Shown here in pieces: positions 30,414 to 41,179 of a stretch of 64,000 bases of DNA. Position numbers and translations under genes: made by a program. Position 1 is the stretch's first letter, and the number at the start of each line of letters is the position of its first letter. Source of the DNA: Rhynchopus euleeides (taxonomy: Eukaryota > Euglenozoa > Diplonemea > Diplonemida > Diplonemidae). The notes under the pieces are model-generated. The model did not search any database and was not told the DNA's origin. It was given only the letters and a program-made list of their open reading frames with translations. The DNA lies in the NCBI GenBank assembly GCA_963210315.1, contig OY723248.1, positions 2,248,727-2,312,726 on the forward strand, read 5' to 3'.

Positions 30414-31463
30414 TGGGGTAATCAGGCTGGGGGAAAAAACAACAAATCACAACGAATCACACCCGATCACAACAAATCACAACGCCAAATGTTGTGATTT
30501 GTTGTGATTTGTTGTGATTTGTTGCGATTTGTTGCGATTTGTTGTGGCCAGTTGTGATTTGTTGCGACCAGTTGTGACGACTTGTGACCCTTTTGTGATG
30601 AGTTGTGATGAGTTGTGATGAGGTGTGATCTGTTGTGATCTGTTGTGGGGCTTCCCCAGACCATGACGGGTGCTTGCACCAGGAGTTTGAAACAGCCACT
30701 CATGCCTTGCGATGCTCACGTGCCTGCTGGACCCCTATGTCCTTCAGGCCCCAAAGCAGGCAACGATATGGGAGCAACCTAATAGGGGAGGTGAAGAGGG
30801 CACGGGTCTTAGCCTGATGACACACTGCAACCTCAAGGTGACTGGCGACACCTCTCCCACAGTCTGCGGCGACTCTGCCGTGGCGACAAGGCTTCCTGTC
30901 ATGGGAGATCGCTGCGTGGATCAACGTGGCACCACCCGTGTGCTCGGCAGGTTGTTTCGGCACCTGTTTTCTCCGTGTCATGCTTTTCGTGAGCGTGTCA
31001 GGGATGTTGGCACACGCTGGGGAGGGTTCACATGATGACATAACATATATCAGAAGCACACACCCACGTGGCGCTGTCCTTGGCAGGACTTTGAAAGTGC
31101 CGCCTTGATATCCTTGTTGGATAGAACCCTCATATCACACCCTCAATCAGCTGACGATCTGTTGTGATCTGTTGTGATCGCGATCCAAAATTTCAAAAAT
31201 TTAAAATTTTGGATCGCGATCACAACAGATCACAACAGATCACACCTCATCACAACTCATCACAAAAGGGTCACAAGTCGTCACAACTGGTCACAACAAA
31301 TCACACCACGTCACACCTAGTCACAACAAATCACAACTGGCCGCAACAAATCGCAAAAAATCACAACAAATCACAACATTTGCCTTGTGATTTGTTGTGA
31401 TCTGTTGTGATCGGGTGTGATTTGTTGTGATTTGTTGTTTTTTTCCCCAGCCTGATTACCCCA
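30414..31463. mobile_element. TIR element with inverted decamer arrays
   Basis: Ends are TGGGGTAATCAGGCTGGGG and its inverse, flanked by the 6-bp direct repeat GTTGTG (30408-30413 and 31464-31469). Just inside each end is an array of 10-bp units AACAAATCAC or AACAGATCAC (30434-30655, and its inverse 31150-31440). The middle (30697-31157) matches 4081-4556 in reverse. There is no transposase. The superfamily is not assigned. Confidence 0.65.
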
Positions 31464-31469
31464 GTTGTG

Positions 31470-32553
31470 CCCCTGAAGAATGCTGAGGCGGGTGCCATGG
31501 CGCAGTGGTCTGGTGCACCGATGTATATGCACCTCTGTCTGCCCCCGACAGTGGGTCCACATCAGGTCGCTTGGTGTGTCCTACACTAAACAGAAAATAC
31601 TGCGTATGTCCGTGCCCTTATTTTTATGGCTAGTTTTGTCCCGAATGTATGAAGCGCAGCGAAGTTGCGAAGGTAACAAAGGAAGTCGTCCGGCTGAAGC
31701 TTTAGGATTTCCCGCCTTCACACCACACCACAGGCTTCGGCACATCCTTGATACAACCCTGTGCGATCAACTCGATCGTCGTTGTCGGGGCTGTTATGAT
31801 CACCTTATTGGAACAGTTGCTGGAGAGGGTGGCTTCCACCAGAAAGCGAAAGAAGGACGATTTTCCAGGATTTCACTCCCTAACACACAGCAGCAGTGGC
31901 ATGTGCTGGGTCGGGGTGGGGGCGGGGCAGCGACCTACCTCACAGTGGCAGCACACCCCGTTTGGCGGGGTTTGTGTTGCCCAAGCCTGTGCCCAACCCT
32001 GCGCCTCACCCCCCCCCCTCGTGCCGCATCTTCCGCCCTTTGCTTGCTTTCCTTTCTCTCAGCAGCTAAGATGGCAGGCAGGCAACGAAAGATGCGTCCG
32101 GTTCCCCGTTCACCGGCATCCGAACCCGCGGTCCGCCTGTCGTTACCGGCTGCGTTTACTCAACACTCGGCACGCCTTACCCCGGCCACATGAGTATGTC
32201 TGATATGTACACACTGGAGAGCTACGCCGGTCTTGCTGTCGATAGCAGCTGCTGTGTCACAGAACGACCTCCCCCGCCCCCTGCCGCCCCCTGACAGTGT
32301 GGTGTTTTTTCTCTTGTGCAGTATACTCACAAGCAACAGAAACACCAATCTTCACCTTGACCTCGCATGATAAAAAATGCGGCCCCACGTGCGCGCAGTG
32401 TTCGGCCATCCGGATTTAAGTTGGCGGGGGCAGCGCAGCGTGGCGGTTCTGTTTGTGATGCGGCTTCCCTTACCCCTCCAAACAAGACCCCTTCATTGCG
32501 ACGTTCAAAAACAGTAAAAAAAAAGCGAACGAAACGGGGGGAAAGGGTACCAA
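31470..32553 (+). other. Intergenic region with exon-like segments
   Basis: Two protein-like stretches: ~31730-31890 (AINSIVVVGAVMITLLEQLL, a hydrophobic segment then a Lys/Arg-rich tail) after CACCACAG, and ~32090-32265 (CVYSTLGTPYPGHMSMSDMY) after TTTCTCTCAG. Their frames do not join simply. Possibly two exons of a small membrane-protein gene; evidence is weak. Confidence 0.25.
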
Positions 32554-32586
32554 CACGGTGGGATCTTGTAAATTTTACATGTATAA

Positions 32587-34333
32587 GGAGGGTGTCCTAA
32601 ATTTAGGAAATTTTTGAAAAATTTGGAAAAATTTGGGGGATTTTTTGAAAAAATGGCGAAAAAAAGGGTGTGGGGAGTTGGGTCCAGTTTAGCAAAGTCC
32701 GTGTATTTGGACGCGGCCCCTCATATAAGGAAGCCGCGTCTCAGGTGCAGGATGTGGGGTGTTGTCGATTTTTCAGGGTTCGACATTCTCGGGCTGGACG
32801 GAGAGAAACGGTGGGTGCAACTCTGATCAGAAAAAACTTCAACCGAAAAAACGGGGTGTAGCTCCCTGACTGACGAGCAGCGGGAGGTGGCGAAGAGAAG
32901 CTCCTCATGCGTGGCGGCCTCCCTCGTTCGCGGCGGGAGAGGCATCCGGGGGTACGAGAGCGGCACCCGCCTGAGTTCTTTATGGAACCCACAAACCTGG
33001 GTGGTAGCCGGCCTCACGGATGTGAGGTTGGAAATGCTCCGGGAGACAGCCGATGGCGACTCAACGCCACAGGCTATCGTTGCCGGCTTGGTGCCCATAT
33101 GGTGCAAGATGAGCGGCGGAATCCGCGAACTTCGGGAACTATCAGGTAGTTTGAACGCTGAAGACTGCCCCGCCAGGCTGAATGGGAGTCACAACGCGAT
33201 GAGGAACAAGGATCAGCAGCGCCTTTTCCGGCAAACACAGGGCAGCTCTCCCTGAGCAGCTGGGAATGAAACGGGACGGAACTAACGAGCAGCAGCGAAA
33301 ATGTTGCAGAGCACCAGTAACCACAACGAGTCCATGACACAAGTGGAACTGCAGACACGGGGCAGCCAAGAAACGGACGCAGTCGCAGGAGACCACCTCC
33401 ACTGTCAGAACGAGCAGAACTGAGAGACACTCAATGGGATGGAGCGGAATCACTGTAACGGGGACACACTGATGGCACACAGTACAGACGGACAGAAGTC
33501 AGAGTGAAACGGTTGTACAAAGGGCTCGGCTTCACCGACGTCCTTAGTACAGAGTGAAACGACGACGCCGCCGAAGGCGGCCAATCCGCCGCCCGAAGGG
33601 CGGCGGAAAAATTTTTGGGGTGTTTTTGGGTGAAAACCGGGCAACCTGGGCCCTTTGGGACCACATAGGCCAGGAAAGGCCAAAATTTTCGATTTTTTTC
33701 GGAAATTTTTCGGTTTTTCAGAGTGTGGCAGTCCGCAGATACAGATTTTCGGGTCGGAAAAAAAATTTTTTTTTCGACCCAAAAAAATCGGATTTTTTCG
33801 GGGAGGGTCTCCGGTGGCCCCCCCTGGATTTCCTGATTTTTCCCGATTTTTCCTGATTTTCGGATTTTGCTCGAAATTTGCCCTTGTGTCAACCAGTGGC
33901 AAAATTTTCGGAAAATCGGGAAAAATCAGGAAAATCCGGAGAACCGGACACCCTCCTAGATTCTGGGGGGGTGAAACGGCGGAAAAATTTTTGGGGTGTT
34001 TTTGGGTGAAAAACCGGGCAACCTGGGCCCTTTGGGACCACATAGGCCAGGAAAGGCCAAAATTTTCGATTTTTTTCGGAAATTTTTCGGTTTTTCAGAG
34101 TGTGGCAGTCCGCAGATACAGATTTTCGGGTCGGAAAAAAAATTTTTTTTTCGACCCAAAAAAATCGGATTTTTTCGGGGAGGGTCTCCGGTGGCCCCCC
34201 CTGGATTTCCTGATTTTTCCCGATTTTTCCTGATTTTCGGATTTTGCTCGAAATTTGCCCTTGTGTCAACCAGTGGCAAAATTTTCGGAAAATCGGGAAA
34301 AATCAGGAAAATCCGGAGAACCGGACACCCTCC
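32587..34333. mobile_element. Non-autonomous 3-bp-TSD element, copy 1
   Basis: TIRs GGAGGGTGTCC and GGACACCCTCC, flanked by TAA (32584-32586, 34334-34336). The inverse of the region at 45015-45051 reads straight through this point with a single TAA, an empty site that proves the boundaries. The 3' part contains two tandem ~355-bp copies (33600-33957 and 33981-34333). A GC hairpin (CCGCCGAAGGCGGCC) precedes them. There is no transposase. Copy 2 at 51249-60642 carries AAT as its TSD. Confidence 0.8.
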
Positions 34334-34618
34334 TAACTACAAGTATATACATGTATTATACATGTATAATACTTGCATGTCAACTATTATACATGTATAA
34401 TACATGTATATGCCTGAAATATACATGTAAAATACATGTATATCAAGTAAAAATACAAGTATAATACTTGCATGTCAACTATTATACATGTATTTTTACT
34501 TGATATACATGTATTTTACATGTATATTTCAGGCATTTACATGTATTTTACATGTATAATACTTGTCATGCAAGTATTATACATGTAAAATACTTGCATG
34601 ACAAGTAAAATACATGTA
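34334..34618. repeat. AT-rich palindromic array of the host foldback element
   Basis: Repeated TACATGTA, TTGCATGTCAA and AAGTATTATAC units in both orientations. Its inverse copy at 44955-45030 and 43233-43286 shows where insertions happened. Confidence 0.7.
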
Positions 34619-35062
34619 CCGTAAACGGAAAAAGGGTGGAACGTAAAAATGTTCCAAGTTCCCAAAAAAAGGCCAAACGTTCCATCTTTTTTACGGTCCA
34701 CTATTTATTGGGACTGAATATGGAAAAGACAATGCGATTTTCGCCCGCGGGCTGGTGGGTTGCGGGGCGCGGACTGCGGCCACGCCGTAGACTCCCACAC
34801 GTAGGCCTCCCGACCTCCCAGCTTTGGACCCTCCCTCCACCACCGCAACCAACGCCAGCAAGAGAAGCAAGGCATCCCTGCATGTGGAAAGGGCACGATC
34901 ACCACCACTCACCTCGAGACTCACCCACCACCACACCTCGAGAAGACATTACATACAAGTTATACAGACAGAGTATCTAAAGGGACATCAAGAGAGGGAG
35001 GGTGACGGGTTTGCGGGACATTTACAGGGGCATAAACAGAGAGAGGGGATGTGGCACAGTGC

Positions 35063-35660
35063 TCAGCACTCAGCACTGAAGTCGAGTGACGACAGGATCC
35101 TCTCCATCTCTGCCAATTCTGCGGGGGTCGTCAGCGCTGCGTCCGGGTGCACCTCGGTTGGAGGGTCGTAGTCAGCAACAGCATCATCGGTACTTGCTGC
35201 GAGCGTTCCGGGGTCGGCGATGATGCCAGCGCGGACGAACGTTTTCACGACGGAGCTCGGCTTCACCTTGCTGAACCCACGGCACAGCCAGGCGAGATGG
35301 CGGTCGCGCATGTCCGCGGCGGTCACCTTCGTCGTCCTGGCCAGGTCAGCCATCAACTCCTGGTCGTCGAGCTCAGGGTTCTGGGCGACGAACGACACGA
35401 AATGCAGGTTCTCCGCGTCGAACACGATCAGCGGCCCGGAACGGATCTCCGTGAGGGTCGCGGCCCACTGCACCTCGGACAGGGTGATCAGCCTCACACT
35501 GGTGTAGTACTCCCGGTTGAGTGCGCCCACAGCAGCCTGGGCGGCGGGGTATGGGAGGCGCTGTGCCTCGGTGAACTGCGCAGCGTCACCATTCGCAGAA
35601 CGCAGTTCCTCCAGCACCTGCTGAACAGCATCCTGTGCGCCGGGAATGCCTTCCGTGTCA
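35063..35660 (-). CDS. C-terminal part of the pogo transposase, in a shifted frame
   Basis: Directly after the stop of the main transposase frame, a second frame continues (DTEGIPGAQDAVQQVLEELR ... SEC) for about 198 codons to a stop at 35063. It contains WLCRGFSKVKPSSVVKTFVR followed by AGI, matching the conserved Trp...SF..(A/C)GI end of pogo/CENP-B-like transposases. The switch lies at a CCCC run in GAAGCCCCACTGA near 35660, so one base too many (true mutation or sequence error) is the simplest explanation. The acidic tail has no known domain. Confidence 0.6.
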
Positions 35661-37280
35661 GTGGGGCTTCTCGAGCAGGTTGAGAGCATCCTTGACCTTC
35701 GGGAGGTAGGCCTTCCGCACGCCGTAGCTGTTGAGACACAGCTCCACAGCACGCAGGGCGTACCACCCACTCGCGTTGTCCCCAGGGTGAACCCAGTCCG
35801 CACAACCCGGAGACACCACGATGCTTGCCCTTGTGCCGGCAAGGACTGCGTTGCGGAAGGCGGCTGTCTTCACGGACGAATCGTACACCATCACTTCATG
35901 CGACCCCATCCCTGCGAAGAGGAAAGGGGTGCCAGTTTTCGCAAGGGCACGGGTTTTCCTCTTCTCGTCACGCCGGAACAGCTTGGTGCAGACACCGGTG
36001 TACCACTTCGAGAACTTTTCGCGGAGGTATTTCTTGATGTAGGCATTGAAGCCCAGGTCCAGCGGCTGCAAGAAAGCAGTAAACCCCGGAGGAATATCGA
36101 CAGTCACGATGCCGCTCTCTGCGAGTGCTGCAGCAACCTTCTCGGTCTGTTGGCCCGTGAACTTGTCGATGATCAACAAGGATTTCTGCTCCTCCCCGAG
36201 CCCCTTGGTCTCTTTGACACCCGTGAGGTATGGCACCAACACCTTCTCGATGTATTCGAGGGTGGTTGCTTCGGACGCCCAGTGTTTCGGATTGGCAGTC
36301 AAGTGCCAGGTTTCCCCGTACGTCTCCAGGTACTCCTCCTCGAAGCGTCCGTGTGAGCGGGAAGTTAGGCCACCGTATATCAGCTGGACAGGGAGGAGAT
36401 CGCCGGTCGCACTGGCGCCGAATACACCCGTAATCGCCTTCTTTTCGTCGGACTTCGAGAGCGGCACGTATGACGCGCCCTTCTTGTCGAAGGTCTTTGT
36501 GGTACCTGGCAGGAGGGGAAGGGCAGTGTGGTCGACATTCACCACCAAATCATCTGGGATGTTGTGCTGTGCCCTCAGACGTTGCACCTCCCCCTCGAAC
36601 TCAGCCTTGGCCCGTTCCAGCAAACCCGGACTGTGGCACACCGCCGTTGTCCGCATTCGCAAGGTCCATCCCTGCGCAGCGAGGTACTTCCGAGCCCATT
36701 CCGTGCCGAGAGCTGTCTCAGAATCAATCCTGCTTGGATCACTGCTGGCACTCACCAGGCCTCGCGCGGAGGCGGACACAGTCTCAGCTGAAACCTGCGT
36801 CCCGCACCGCCTCAGGGCGCGCAACAACTGCATCAGCCTGGTCTCCTCGCTGTCGGTGAGGATTGCGGGCCGGCCGCGCTTCTGCGGGGGGGGAAGCACC
36901 ACCTCCTCTGTCACCTCACCGAGAAGAGCTGCGGCACGCTTCCGCTTGCCCAGCTCTTCCCGGTAGAGGGTCGCAAAACGGGAGGCGGAGCTCTTCGAGA
37001 GCTTCCTCCGTCCTGCGAGAGGGGCGTTCCAATCGGCAACGACTGCCGAGAGCTTCCCCTCCACCACCTTCCGGCCGATCTCCAGCTTTTCGGCCGGGCT
37101 CCAGTCACCACCGCCGGTAGGCCCCTGTGAGGATGCCTGCTGGTCGCGCACTGCACGCGTCACACTTTCAGCCTCAGCCCGCGAAATCGGACAAGCGCCG
37201 TTGCTGCCGGGGGTGTACGCTGCACGGGGCACCGTGAAGAGCAACATGCTCTTCTGCTTCGGTTCACGCTTTGGAGGCAT
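35658..37280 (-). CDS. pogo-family transposase (DDE), main part
   Basis: The likely start is the ATG at 37280-37278 (MPPKREPKQK); the frame is open upstream to 37349. Residues ~60-120 are a Psq/CENP-B-type helix-turn-helix (AEKLEIGRKVVEG ... KSSASRFATLYREEL). A second HTH_Tnp_Tc5-type domain lies at ~150-220 (SAETVSASARGLV ... KYLAAQGWTLRMRT). The DDE core follows, with VVNVDHTALPLLPGTTKTF (first Asp), SLLIIDKFTGQQ (second Asp) and TAFLQPLDLGFNAYIKKYL (third Asp). The enzyme would cut and paste the element at TA sites in the nucleus. The frame ends in EKPH, after which the conserved C-terminus continues in another frame at 35063-35660, so this copy is probably disabled unless the shift is an assembly error. 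Confidence 0.85.
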   Translation of the reverse strand: MPPKREPKQKSMLLFTVPRAAYTPGSNGACPISRAEAESVTRAVRDQQASSQGPTGGGDWSPAEKLEIGRKVVEGKLSAVVADWNAPLAGRRKLSKSSASRFATLYREELGKRKRAAALLGEVTEEVVLPPPQKRGRPAILTDSEETRLMQLLRALRRCGTQVSAETVSASARGLVSASSDPSRIDSETALGTEWARKYLAAQGWTLRMRTTAVCHSPGLLERAKAEFEGEVQRLRAQHNIPDDLVVNVDHTALPLLPGTTKTFDKKGASYVPLSKSDEKKAITGVFGASATGDLLPVQLIYGGLTSRSHGRFEEEYLETYGETWHLTANPKHWASEATTLEYIEKVLVPYLTGVKETKGLGEEQKSLLIIDKFTGQQTEKVAAALAESGIVTVDIPPGFTAFLQPLDLGFNAYIKKYLREKFSKWYTGVCTKLFRRDEKRKTRALAKTGTPFLFAGMGSHEVMVYDSSVKTAAFRNAVLAGTRASIVVSPGCADWVHPGDNASGWYALRAVELCLNSYGVRKAYLPKVKDALNLLEKPH

Positions 37281-38051
37281 GTGTGTGCGTGTCCCTGCAA
37301 ACTGGGGGAAAGTGCGTGAGGACAGCGGGAAGATCAACGAAAACAACAAGGCGAGGCGGCAACGGAGAGGGACATGGAGAGGGGGGGGGCGGGGGCGAGC
37401 GCGTGACTAGCATCTGGAGTCTCTCAAGGCCGAACGAGACATATTTCGAGATACCACCCCAAACTCACACGCCACGGTTGTCGGGAGACTGACGACGTTG
37501 TCGTCTGTAAGTCCGCCCCAACCCCCTCACTTACGAATTCCAACGGAGATTTGGAATTCACGGGCCCCGAACATTGTTCCGTGTAGTACCATGCAAGGAG
37601 CGTTCCGGTAGAAGTAAAGGTAGAACCTGCTGCGCTAGCCCACATAAGCAGCCTCAGTACGGCAAGGCGCGCAGACAGAAGCTGAGACCACCGGGCTCCC
37701 TCCAGATGTAAATTCGTGAATCAGTGCCCGGAAAATTCAGGGAAATCGTACTCCTTTCGCTTTAGTGTAGTACACCCTGCAGAAACTGTGGGAGAACAGT
37801 TCCGGACTGTTGAGGCCCTGTGGTGTTAATCCTGAAGCTTCAGTCGTACGATTTCCTTGGTTCCTTCGCGACTTCGTCGCGAAGGAACTCGTAAAAAAAA
37901 AAAAAACGCCAAGTCCACTATCCCAACCATAAAATAGGTGGACCGTAAAAATGTTCCAAGTTCCGGAAAAATCCCATTTGTTCCATCTTTTTTACGTTCC
38001 AACTATAGTACGGTTCACCTTTATTACGGTCCACAATATTTCCGTTTACGG

Positions 38052-38284
38052 TATAATACTTGCATGACAAGTAAAATACTTGCATGCAAGTAAAATACAT
38101 GTATTTTACTTGCATGCAAGTATTTTACTTGTCATGCAAGTATTTTACATGTATAATACTTGCATGACAAGTATTATACATGTAAAATACATGTATATGC
38201 CTGAAATATACATGTAAAATACATGTATATCAAGTAAAAATACATGTATAATAGTTGACATGCAAGTATTATACTTGTATTTTT
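38052..38284. repeat. AT-rich palindromic array, continued
   Basis: TACATGTA and TTGCATGCAAG units like 34334-34618, interrupted on the right by the YR retrotransposon at ATTTTTAC. Confidence 0.7.
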
Positions 38285-38379
38285 ACGCACACTTGTGAGC
38301 AGAAAATGTCACTTCACCACAGCCAAACGTGCTCCGCACACCACTAGCCTCCCCCATCACAGGAGTTGAGGTTTTGTGT
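38285..38379 (+). repeat. A1 repeat of the YR retrotransposon
   Basis: ACGCACACTTGTGAGCAGAA onward, 95 bp, repeated at 43071-43165. It is followed by the first 17 bases of B (38380-38396). Confidence 0.85.
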
Positions 38380-38439
38380 GTGGAAGCGTCAACGCAAACT
38401 TTTTATCAGGGAAGCGTTTAGGACACAGAGGAGGTATAT

Positions 38440-39130
38440 CAGTCAGAAGAGGGGCGCCAAGGAGGCAGAGGGGAGATACTTCAGCGGCTAGCACCGCACA
38501 ACACAGGCAGAGGGGAGATACTTCAGCGGCTCGCACCGCACAACACGGCAGAGGGGAGATACTTCAGCGGCTAGCACCGCGCAACACAGGCAGAGGGGAG
38601 ATACTTCAGCGGCTCGCACCGCACAACGCAGGCAGAAGGGAGATACTTCAGCGGCTAGCACCGCACAACACAGGCAGAGGGAGATACTTCAGCGGCTCGC
38701 ACCGCACAACACGGCAGAGGGGAGATACTTCAGCGGCTAGCACCGCACAACACAGGCAGAGGGAGATACTTCAGCGGCTCGCACCGCACAACACGGCAGA
38801 GGGGAGATACTTCAGCGGCTAGCACCGCACAACGCAGGCAGAAGGGAGATACTTCAGCGGCTAGCACCGCACAACACAGGCAGAGGGAGATACTTCAGCG
38901 GCTCGCACCGCACAACACGGCAGAGGGGAGATACTTCAGCGGCTCGCACCGCACAACTCAGGCAGAAGGGAGATACTTCAGCGGCTCGCACCGCACAACA
39001 CGGCAGAGGGGAGATACTTCAGCGGCTAGCACCGCACAACACGGCAAAGGGGAGATACTTCAGCGGCTCGCACCGCACAACACAGGCAGAGGGGAGGTAC
39101 TTCAGCGGCTAGCACCGCACAACACAGACA
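38440..39130 (+). repeat. Tandem array in the YR element leader
   Basis: A 41-44-bp unit, GGCAGAGGGGAGATACTTCA followed by GCGGCTAGCACCGCACAACA, repeated about 16 times directly before the gag-like ORF. GCGGCTAGCACCGC can form a small hairpin. Confidence 0.85.
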
Positions 39131-39150
39131 GAGGGGGCAGGCATCAGGAG

Positions 39151-40185
39151 ATGGCAGGTTTCGACGCCGCCACGGCTGACTGGGACCGTATCCCGATTCC
39201 CCCGTTGGCCAAGACCGCAGCCGTCGCACCCCGGGCGGGCTGCGTCTTCCCCACCTGCGACACCATCCACGGCGGCGGCGCCACAGCCCATTCGTGCCAC
39301 ACGTGCGGGCGTACGACGGTGCCGTCATGCCTGAGGAAGCGCATCCCGACGGCGGCGGCGAACGAGTGGCTGGAGATGTGGGGGGAAGTCGGGTGGACTT
39401 GCCCCGTGTGCACGTGGGAGGCCCTCGAGAGGGAGAGGGACGAAGCAGACGCCGAGATGTGGGACGGAGAGGAGTACGACGAGGAGTCCTCCAGCGAGAG
39501 GGTACCGGCGCCACCACCCAAGGAGGACACGAACGCCGCGGCTCTAGCCACCATCCTGCAGGAGATCCGGGAGCTCAGGAGCGAAGTGACAGGCCTGAGG
39601 GGGACGGTGGAGGAGCAGAAGAAGGAGATAGCTGAGCTGAAACTCAGCCAGAAGAAGGCCGACCAGGACCTCCCCGCGGGTTTCACGGCGCACGTCGTCT
39701 CGACTTGGGGAGACGCGCTGACAACGGCGAGCGGGCAGCGCCTTGTGAAGGCGGAGGTGACGCGGGTGTTCCGCAAGGCGGAGCTGGAGAGCGGGCCAGA
39801 CGCCCCCGATTGGCACCACGAGATGGCGTCGCGTTTCGAGCGGGTGTACGAAATGTTCGACCTAATCAAGCAGACAAACGATGTTGCCCCCTTCGTGACA
39901 CCACTCCACAAAGTCATCGTCGAGATGAACAGCTACGCACTGCTGCGAGGCCGCGCGGGGGCGCGCCACTACCAGGGGAAGGCGAAGGCCCTATCACCCT
40001 CCGACTACACGGTTGCCCTCCACAGGAGGTTCATCGAAGAGGGCAGAGCCAAGCAAGAGGCAGTGTGGGCAAAAGCGGAGGCGAAGGCCGAGGACAGATC
40101 GGAGCCATACCGGCTCCCAAGCAAGGGCAGGGGCCGGAGCGCGGGAAAGGGACGCGCGTCGAAGGGACTCGGGAAGCGGAACTGA
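39151..40185 (+). CDS. gag-like protein of the YR retrotransposon
   Basis: The ATG at 39151 opens a 344-aa frame. Residues ~30-90 hold Cys/His pairs (CVFPTCDTIHGG, CHTCGRTT, CPVCTW) that suggest zinc binding. An acidic stretch (~105-115) is followed by a coiled-coil-like segment at ~130-175 (LQEIRELRSEVTGLRGTVEE) and a basic, Gly/Ser/Lys-rich tail that could bind RNA. The position as first ORF behind the leader array fits a gag-like structural protein. Assignment is by position and features, not by a recognised capsid fold. Confidence 0.55.
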   Translation: MAGFDAATADWDRIPIPPLAKTAAVAPRAGCVFPTCDTIHGGGATAHSCHTCGRTTVPSCLRKRIPTAAANEWLEMWGEVGWTCPVCTWEALERERDEADAEMWDGEEYDEESSSERVPAPPPKEDTNAAALATILQEIRELRSEVTGLRGTVEEQKKEIAELKLSQKKADQDLPAGFTAHVVSTWGDALTTASGQRLVKAEVTRVFRKAELESGPDAPDWHHEMASRFERVYEMFDLIKQTNDVAPFVTPLHKVIVEMNSYALLRGRAGARHYQGKAKALSPSDYTVALHRRFIEEGRAKQEAVWAKAEAKAEDRSEPYRLPSKGRGRSAGKGRASKGLGKRN

Positions 40186-40227
40186 CCGGACAAGGGGGGA
40201 CACTACGGCCTGCTGTACCAGGAGGCC

Positions 40228-41175
40228 GTGCCGACCCTCCCCCCGACCGGTCGGGGGCGGCCGTTGAAGAAGGGCACCCGGCTGACACCCCAGAAGTGCA
40301 AGGAGATCCGCGACTCTTTCCAAAAGACCCTGACACACGCCCTCGCCCCGACCTACTGGAAGACACTACGCAGAGCATACGACCAGTACACACAGTTCCG
40401 CAGGCAGTGGGCAGACACAGCGGGGAGAATGCCGCCACACGACGAGTGCGCGATGCTATGGGCGACCAGCCAACGTTTGGGGGGCCTGTCGACGTCCTCG
40501 ACCCTGCAGTACCTGAACACCATCGCAGGGGCCCTCAGGAGATTCGAGGGCTACCCGCTCGACAGTGTACAGGTCCTCAGCGATTACCGCCGCGCGCTCA
40601 AGCGGCAGGGAGCGCTGAAGCCGAAGCGTCAGGCACAACCCGCGACCCCACAGGACATTCGAAGGGCGATCGAACGCGAACCGCGCCGACTGGTACAGCT
40701 GCTGCTGGGCATCATGTGGAGGGGGGCTGCGCGCGTGTCAGATGCACTCCGCCTCGACGTGAAGGATGTTCAGCCGGACCCGGACAACGACGTAGTCAAC
40801 ATCCGCTGGACGCAGTCAAAGTCGGACCCGTTCCGTGTCGGGCACATCACAGGCATCACCCTGCAGGCAGGCCTCCGGAGGATCCTGGAGCGGCGTCTCA
40901 GGCAGGCAGAAAAACGCAAGCAGACAACCCTGTTCCCCCCAAGTGTAGGGTACCGCTGTGCGACAAAGGCAATCAAGAGAGCCAGGGCGACTCTGACTAC
41001 ACACTCCCTCCGCCGCGGCGCGCTGACACATCTGGCGAGGAAGGGAGTGCCCCTGGAGGAAGTCAGGCTGCTGTCACGACATGCCACAGTGGACGGGGTG
41101 ATTCGCTACGTGTCGGCGGCGGAGAATGCGCGCGCGAGAGACACGGCGAGGATATCAGCGAAGATCGACCAGTGA
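40228..41175 (+). CDS. Tyrosine recombinase of the YR retrotransposon
   Basis: The core reads WRGAARVSDALRLDVKDVQ (first catalytic Arg), then THSLRRGALTHLARKG (HxxR motif), LLSRHATVDG (second His) and VIRYV (nucleophilic Tyr). These are the catalytic residues of the phage-integrase family in the expected order and spacing. The N-terminal ~120 residues are helical and resemble a core-binding (SAM-like) domain. The enzyme would integrate a circular cDNA without target duplication. The ORF lies between the gag-like and RT ORFs. Confidence 0.85.
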   Translation: MPTLPPTGRGRPLKKGTRLTPQKCKEIRDSFQKTLTHALAPTYWKTLRRAYDQYTQFRRQWADTAGRMPPHDECAMLWATSQRLGGLSTSSTLQYLNTIAGALRRFEGYPLDSVQVLSDYRRALKRQGALKPKRQAQPATPQDIRRAIEREPRRLVQLLLGIMWRGAARVSDALRLDVKDVQPDPDNDVVNIRWTQSKSDPFRVGHITGITLQAGLRRILERRLRQAEKRKQTTLFPPSVGYRCATKAIKRARATLTTHSLRRGALTHLARKGVPLEEVRLLSRHATVDGVIRYVSAAENARARDTARISAKIDQ

Positions 41176-41179
41176 GGAG

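Larger units (their letters stand above)
34619..38051 (-). mobile_element. pogo-type (Tc1/mariner) DNA transposon
   Basis: A 3433-bp element with CCGTAAACGGAAA termini in inverse orientation and a TA target duplication (34617-34618, 38052-38053). Both ends also carry inverted TTCCA/GGAAC-rich subterminal repeats with GTAAAAATGTTCCAAGTTCC. It carries one transposase gene, split by a probable frameshift. It is inserted in the AT-rich palindromic array. Confidence 0.85.

Noticed and set aside
31493-31575. tRNA gene or tRNA-derived SINE
   Set aside because: TGGCGCAGTGG fits an A box, but no acceptable B box or cloverleaf follows.
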